34,572 nt of DNA from positions 1-34,572 of the forward strand of contig JACOTG010000260.1 in NCBI GenBank assembly GCA_016178505.1. The letters are read 5' to 3'. How positions within the stretch are numbered: position 1 is the first letter of the stretch; the number at the start of each line of letters is the position of its first letter. Origin of the DNA: Planctomycetota bacterium. GTDB taxonomy: Bacteria > Planctomycetota > JACOTG01. The notes below the pieces were generated by a model, which saw only the letters and a program-made list of their open reading frames with translations, did no database searches and was not told where the DNA came from. Position numbers and translations under genes: made by a program. This document shows positions 31,034 to 34,572 of this stretch, one piece after another.

Positions 31034-31459
31034 GTGAGGGATCGGGCGAAGGGCATTACCGGGGCCGAGCTGAAGGTCTTGAAGATCTTGTGGCGGCTCG
31101 GGGCCGGGACCGTTCGGGACGTGAAGGACGCGCTCACCTCGAAGGCGGCCGCGCCGGCGTACACCACCGTGATGACGCTGATGAACCAACTCGCCGCGAA
31201 GGATTTCCTGCTCGTCGACCGCGAGCGCGAGCCGTTCGTGTACCGGCCGGCCGTGTCCCGCGAGCAGGTCCTGCGCGATCGCGTGCAGTCGTTCCTGCGC
31301 GACGTGTTCGACGGGCAAGCAGGCGAGCTGGTGCTGCGGCTCGTGGAGGACGCGGACCTCTCGGCCGACGATCTGCGCGAGATCGAAGCGAAGATCGACG
31401 CGCGCGAAGTTCGCGATCGGCGCGCGCCCGCGCGCCGCAGGAAGGGAGCGAAGTCGTGA
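31034..31459 (+). CDS. BlaI/MecI/CopY family transcriptional repressor
   Basis: 141 residues from GTG 31034; GGAGG at 31021-31025 is 8 bases upstream, better than for the in-frame ATG 31019. Winged-helix repressor pattern: ITGAELKVLKILWRLGAGTV, RDVKDALTS, then AYTTVMTLMNQLAAKDFLLV and REREPFVYRPAVSREQ, followed by the C-terminal dimerisation and cleavage region. In known systems the BlaR1 protease signal leads to cleavage of the repressor in that region. Here it overlaps the M56 gene by GTGA (31456-31459), a coupled pair. An operator-like dyad lies upstream. Length fits the family (about 120-140). The usual target, a beta-lactamase-like hydrolase, follows 37 bases after the M56 gene. Confidence 0.9.
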   Translation: MRDRAKGITGAELKVLKILWRLGAGTVRDVKDALTSKAAAPAYTTVMTLMNQLAAKDFLLVDREREPFVYRPAVSREQVLRDRVQSFLRDVFDGQAGELVLRLVEDADLSADDLREIEAKIDAREVRDRRAPARRRKGAKS

Positions 31460-32739
31460 GTGCCCTCGTCACGCCCCTCCTCCACTGGCTCGGGCTCGCG
31501 ATCCTTTGGGGCACCGCGCTCGCGCTCGTGACGGCGGCGATCCTCGCGGTCGTCGGACGACACGCGCGGCCCGCGCTGCACGCGACCTTGTGGCTCGTCG
31601 TCCTCGTGAAGTTCCTCGTGCCCGCGGGCCCGTCGTGGGGCTTCTCGCTCGCGAGCGGCGTCGGCGCGCTGTCGCGCTCATTCGCGCATCGCGAGGCCGT
31701 CATCGGTGACGACGCATTTACAGTGTCTGTCGGCGATTCGTCTCCAGGCTCGATCGCGATCGCGATTCTTTTCGCGTGGGCGCTCGGCGTCGCCATCGTT
31801 TCTGCCCTGCGACTCGCCCGCCATCGACGCATCGTGGACTCTTGCCGCCGACTGTCGCTCGCGGATCGCACCACGGTCGCCGTCGTCGCCAATGCGTGCC
31901 GCCGCCTCAGCGTGAGACGCACGCCGGAGGTGCGCGTCAGCCGCGACGCCGCCGCGCCGTTCGTCCTCGGCTTGCGCCGTCCCCTGCTCGTCTTGTCGCG
32001 CCGGCACCTCGACGTTCCCGACGAACTCGAGGCGATCGTGCTGCACGAGGTCGCGCACCTCCGTCGCGGCGATCTCGCCGTGCGTCGCATTCAGTGGCTC
32101 GCCGGCACTCTGTTCTTCTTCTGGCCCGCCGTGGCCTGGGTGAATCGACGGCTCGACCTCGCGCGCGAACGCGCCTGCGACGAGTGGGCCTTGCGGCTCG
32201 GCCGCCTGTCGGCCGCCGAGTACGCGCGATGCCTGCTGCGCGCCGTCGACCGGCGCGTGCCGGGTCGACTCGCGCCCGAGTTCGTGGCGATGGCCGCGGG
32301 TCGTGCTCAGCTTCGACGGCGCCTCGGTGCTCTTCTCGACGATGCACCGCGGCGACGCCCGCGGCGTCTCGTTGCCGCGTTCGCTGGAGCATGGGTCGTC
32401 ATTGCGCTCGCCGGTGCCGCGTCGCGGCCCGTCTCGGATCACGAAGACGTCGACGTGCGCGTCGATCCCAGCGGCCGCGTTCGCGTCGTGCGTTTCGACG
32501 GCACGGCGGGCGACGACGCGACGGCACGATTCCTCGCCGTGCACCGGGACGCCGACGTGAACGGCGACGGACGGCTCGACGTCGCGGAGCTGCGCGCTCT
32601 CGAGCAACGACGCGAGGCGGCGATCCCGCAGGGTGCGGACGTGACGACCGAGAGCGACGGCACTCGCGTCACGCGCCGCGTTCGCTCACCCGACGGCGAC
32701 CGCGTGCTCGTGACCGAAGACGTCGTGCAACGCAACTAA
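31456..32739 (+). CDS. M56/BlaR1-like membrane metalloprotease with a C-terminal EF-hand
   Basis: 427 residues from GTG 31456. Three N-terminal membrane segments (HWLGLAILWGTALALVTAAI; ATLWLVVLVKFLVP; SIAIAILFAWALGVAIVSAL) come before the cytoplasmic zinc-peptidase region with LHEVAHLRRGDL (HEVAH 197-201) and RERACDEWA as second ligand region. A fourth span (LVAAFAGAWVVIALAG) follows. Beyond it, BlaR1 would have a penicillin-binding sensor of ~250 residues. Here only ~100 residues follow, with a canonical EF-hand loop DVNGDGRLDVAE at 367-378 that could bind calcium. So the sensing is not by beta-lactam acylation. Works with the coupled BlaI-like repressor. Confidence 0.87.
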   Translation: MSALVTPLLHWLGLAILWGTALALVTAAILAVVGRHARPALHATLWLVVLVKFLVPAGPSWGFSLASGVGALSRSFAHREAVIGDDAFTVSVGDSSPGSIAIAILFAWALGVAIVSALRLARHRRIVDSCRRLSLADRTTVAVVANACRRLSVRRTPEVRVSRDAAAPFVLGLRRPLLVLSRRHLDVPDELEAIVLHEVAHLRRGDLAVRRIQWLAGTLFFFWPAVAWVNRRLDLARERACDEWALRLGRLSAAEYARCLLRAVDRRVPGRLAPEFVAMAAGRAQLRRRLGALLDDAPRRRPRRLVAAFAGAWVVIALAGAASRPVSDHEDVDVRVDPSGRVRVVRFDGTAGDDATARFLAVHRDADVNGDGRLDVAELRALEQRREAAIPQGADVTTESDGTRVTRRVRSPDGDRVLVTEDVVQRN

Positions 32740-32776
32740 CCGGCTTTCGACAGTCGTGCAACAGAAGGGAGATTCC

Positions 32777-34507
32777 ATGCACTCGCTCGGCCTCGCAGTC
32801 CTCGCCGCGCTCGCGTTCGGCGCCGGCGATTCGACGATCCCCGAGAAAGGTGACGTCGTCCGCGGCGACCTCGGTCGGAAGATCGACGAGTACTTGACCC
32901 GCATTACGCCGTTCGGCTTCTCGGGCGCCGTGCTGGTCTCGATGAAGGGTGAGATCGTGATCGACAAGGGCTACGGCTTCGCGGATCGCTCGAACAAGAT
33001 CCCGAACACCGCGGACACGGCGTTCTGCACGGGCTCGCTGACGAAGCAGTTCACGGCAGCCGCGATCCTGAAACTGGAGATGATGGGCAAGCTCGACATT
33101 GGCGATCCGATCTCGAAGTTCGTCGACGGCGTGCCGCCCGACAAAGCGAAGATCACGTTGCATCACCTGCTCACGCTCACCGCCGGAGTGATCGACAACA
33201 CCGGCCGCGACTACGAGGAGGCACCGCGAGACGAAACGGTGAAGAAGATCCTCGCCGCGCCGCTCGCCTTCGAGCCCGGGACCGAGATGCGCTACTCGAA
33301 CGCGGCGTACAGCCTGCCCGCGGCGATCGTCGAGAAGGCGTCGGGCCAGTCCTACGAACGATTCCTTCACGATCAACTGTTCGAGCCCGCCGGCATGAAG
33401 TGGACCGGCTATCGCATTCCCAAGTGGGACGAGCGCGTCGTTGCGCGGTGGCACGTCGGCGATCGCGACAACGGAACGCCGCTCGAGAAGAACTTCCCGC
33501 AGTGGAACCTGCTCGGCAACGGCGGGATCCTCTCGACGACCGCCGACATGTATCGATGGCATCTCGCGCTCGCGGGCGACGCCGTGCTCTCGGCCGCCGC
33601 GAAGAAGAAGCTCTTCACGCCGGCGCGGAACGACTTCGCGTGCGGTTGGGACTCGATGGAGTCGCCTCACGGCCACGTCGTGAAGATGGACGGCGGCAGC
33701 ACGCTCGGCTCGAGCGCCGAATTCCGGCGCTACGTGGACGCCGACGTCTGCATCGTGATCTTCTGCAATGCGTCGTTCGACGGATCGCCGCTCACGTTCG
33801 ACGTTCGCGAGAAGATCACGTCACTGGCGTTCGGCGAATCGGTGGACGCGCCGCCGGCGACCGCGACGACCGATTCCGAGAAATTCCAAGCGTTCACAGG
33901 ACGCTACGAGCTTCCGACGGGCGGCAGCTTCGACGTCGCGCTGGAAGCTGGAAGCCTTCGCGTGCGACCGACGGGCGCCGACGCGATCGCGGCGCTCCTG
34001 TTTCCCAAAGGCGTCGATGTGGCGATCGTCGCGGACGTCACGAAGCGGTCGCAGCATGCGATCGAGGCGCTCCTGCGCCACGACCCCGAGCCGCTGGCGA
34101 AGGAGCTCGGCGCGCGGGAGAAAGTGAACCGGTTCTCGGACGCGCTTCGCACGTTCGCGGCGGACCGCAGCGATACGCTCGACGACGAGACGAAGGTCGA
34201 GTGCCTCGGGCTCTTCCCGTCGCGCATCCCGGACTTCGAGTTCGAGTGCCGCTTGCGCCTCGTTCGACCGCGCGGGTTCATCCCGTTCGCGCTCGCGTGG
34301 CGCGCGGGCAAGCTCGTGGGCATCGGGCCGGTCGAAGGCATCCGTCCGTTCGGGGTGACGATGGCGCCGCAGGGCCGCGACGAGTGGGTGGCCTATCACC
34401 TCGCGTTCGCGACGACGACGCGCCTGCGTCTCGTGCGAAGCGGCGACGCACTGGAAATGGTCTTTCCGACGAAAGCCGGAGATCAACGGGCTAGGAAGAC
34501 GAGCTGA
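32777..34507 (+). CDS. Serine hydrolase, class C beta-lactamase/PBP-like family, with C-terminal extension
   Basis: 576 residues from ATG 32777; GGGAG is 5 bases upstream. A short signal peptide (MHSLGLAVLAALAFGAG) is followed by the beta-lactamase fold. Catalytic marks: S87-x-x-K90 in CTGSLTKQF, Y173-S-N175 in MRYSNAAYS, and a late HGHVVKMDGGSTLG near the KTG/HxG place. HHLLTLTAG and GNGGILSTTADMYRW are also typical. Residues ~380-576 are a separate beta-rich domain (FTGRYELPTGGSFDV onward), as in many esterase-like members. Acts in the periplasm, perhaps on peptidoglycan peptides, esters or beta-lactams. Being behind blaI and the M56 gene suggests it is their target. Confidence 0.9.
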   Translation: MHSLGLAVLAALAFGAGDSTIPEKGDVVRGDLGRKIDEYLTRITPFGFSGAVLVSMKGEIVIDKGYGFADRSNKIPNTADTAFCTGSLTKQFTAAAILKLEMMGKLDIGDPISKFVDGVPPDKAKITLHHLLTLTAGVIDNTGRDYEEAPRDETVKKILAAPLAFEPGTEMRYSNAAYSLPAAIVEKASGQSYERFLHDQLFEPAGMKWTGYRIPKWDERVVARWHVGDRDNGTPLEKNFPQWNLLGNGGILSTTADMYRWHLALAGDAVLSAAAKKKLFTPARNDFACGWDSMESPHGHVVKMDGGSTLGSSAEFRRYVDADVCIVIFCNASFDGSPLTFDVREKITSLAFGESVDAPPATATTDSEKFQAFTGRYELPTGGSFDVALEAGSLRVRPTGADAIAALLFPKGVDVAIVADVTKRSQHAIEALLRHDPEPLAKELGAREKVNRFSDALRTFAADRSDTLDDETKVECLGLFPSRIPDFEFECRLRLVRPRGFIPFALAWRAGKLVGIGPVEGIRPFGVTMAPQGRDEWVAYHLAFATTTRLRLVRSGDALEMVFPTKAGDQRARKTS

Positions 34508-34532
34508 GTTCCACGGTCGAGGAGACCAAGAC

Positions 34533-34572
34533 ATGAACACGACTGTGCTAGCGGCGTGCGCCATAGCATTCG
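34533..34572 (+). CDS. Start of an exported protein, cut by the window end
   Basis: ATG 34533 is preceded by GAGGAGA; the 13 codons present read MNTTVLAACAIAF, the start of a signal peptide. It follows the serine hydrolase by 25 bases in the same direction, so it is probably in the same unit. Function cannot be told. Confidence 0.55.
   Translation, partial: MNTTVLAACAIAF

Noticed and set aside
1-34572. tRNA, rRNA, CRISPR, insertion sequence or prophage genes
   Set aside because: No cloverleaf, rRNA core sequence, spaced direct-repeat array, transposase, integrase or phage structural gene was recognised on either strand.

Overview
The window is a 34.6 kb stretch of GC-rich (roughly two-thirds G+C) bacterial chromosome, densely packed with genes on both strands. 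No rRNA, tRNA, CRISPR array, insertion sequence or phage gene was found. The gene mix suggests a soil or groundwater member of Planctomycetota or a neighbouring phylum: very large secreted FG-GAP and PD40 beta-propeller proteins, an ECF sigma factor of the TIGR02999 type, a VPGUxxT-type thioredoxin/MsrA-like protein, a poxvirus-type topoisomerase IB, and BlaI/M56 regulation. This taxonomic call is inference; Acidobacteriota or Myxococcota cannot be excluded.

Layout. 1-2.9 kb: start of a histidine phosphatase (minus), a secreted beta-sandwich protein, a ceramidase-like membrane protein (minus), and a small overlapping gene pair with a MNT-type nucleotidyltransferase. 3.0-9.1 kb (minus): two giant FG-GAP propeller genes, one split by a frameshift, followed by yceH. 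9.2-9.5 kb: a decayed duplicate of the FG-GAP/yceH junction. 9.5-13.0 kb (minus): a 1176-residue protein that joins HEAT-like repeats, two Clp-type AAA+ modules and a complete but catalytically altered class I release-factor (RF2-like) domain; this is the most unusual gene here. 13.1-14.3 kb (minus): M29 aminopeptidase-like protein. 14.4-21.2 kb: two paralogous secreted HExxH metalloprotease-like genes (plus) enclosing topoisomerase IB and a PD40/IPT propeller gene (both minus). 21.3-23.4 kb (minus): a THUMP-domain rRNA methyltransferase and the Trx/MsrA-like protein. 23.6-28.4 kb: a secreted helical-repeat protein (plus), then a two-gene minus-strand unit for a 967-residue secreted protein with a probable transglutaminase-like C-terminus and a 276-residue secreted partner. 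28.8-34.6 kb (plus): ECF sigma factor, AraC regulator, DUF6265-like protein, BlaI repressor with an operator-like dyad, an M56/BlaR1-like sensor protease with a periplasmic EF-hand, a class-C-beta-lactamase-like serine hydrolase, and the start of one more exported protein.

How they may work together. At least nine products carry signal peptides, so much of the region serves the cell envelope or exterior. Two unrelated propeller proteins (FG-GAP and PD40) end in the same 157-residue module, which may be a shared surface-sorting or anchoring domain. The blaI-M56-hydrolase cluster looks like a self-contained envelope-stress or calcium-responsive circuit. The AAA+/release-factor fusion may link ribosomes or nascent chains to an unfoldase, possibly with ClpP, but that is inference from domain content only.
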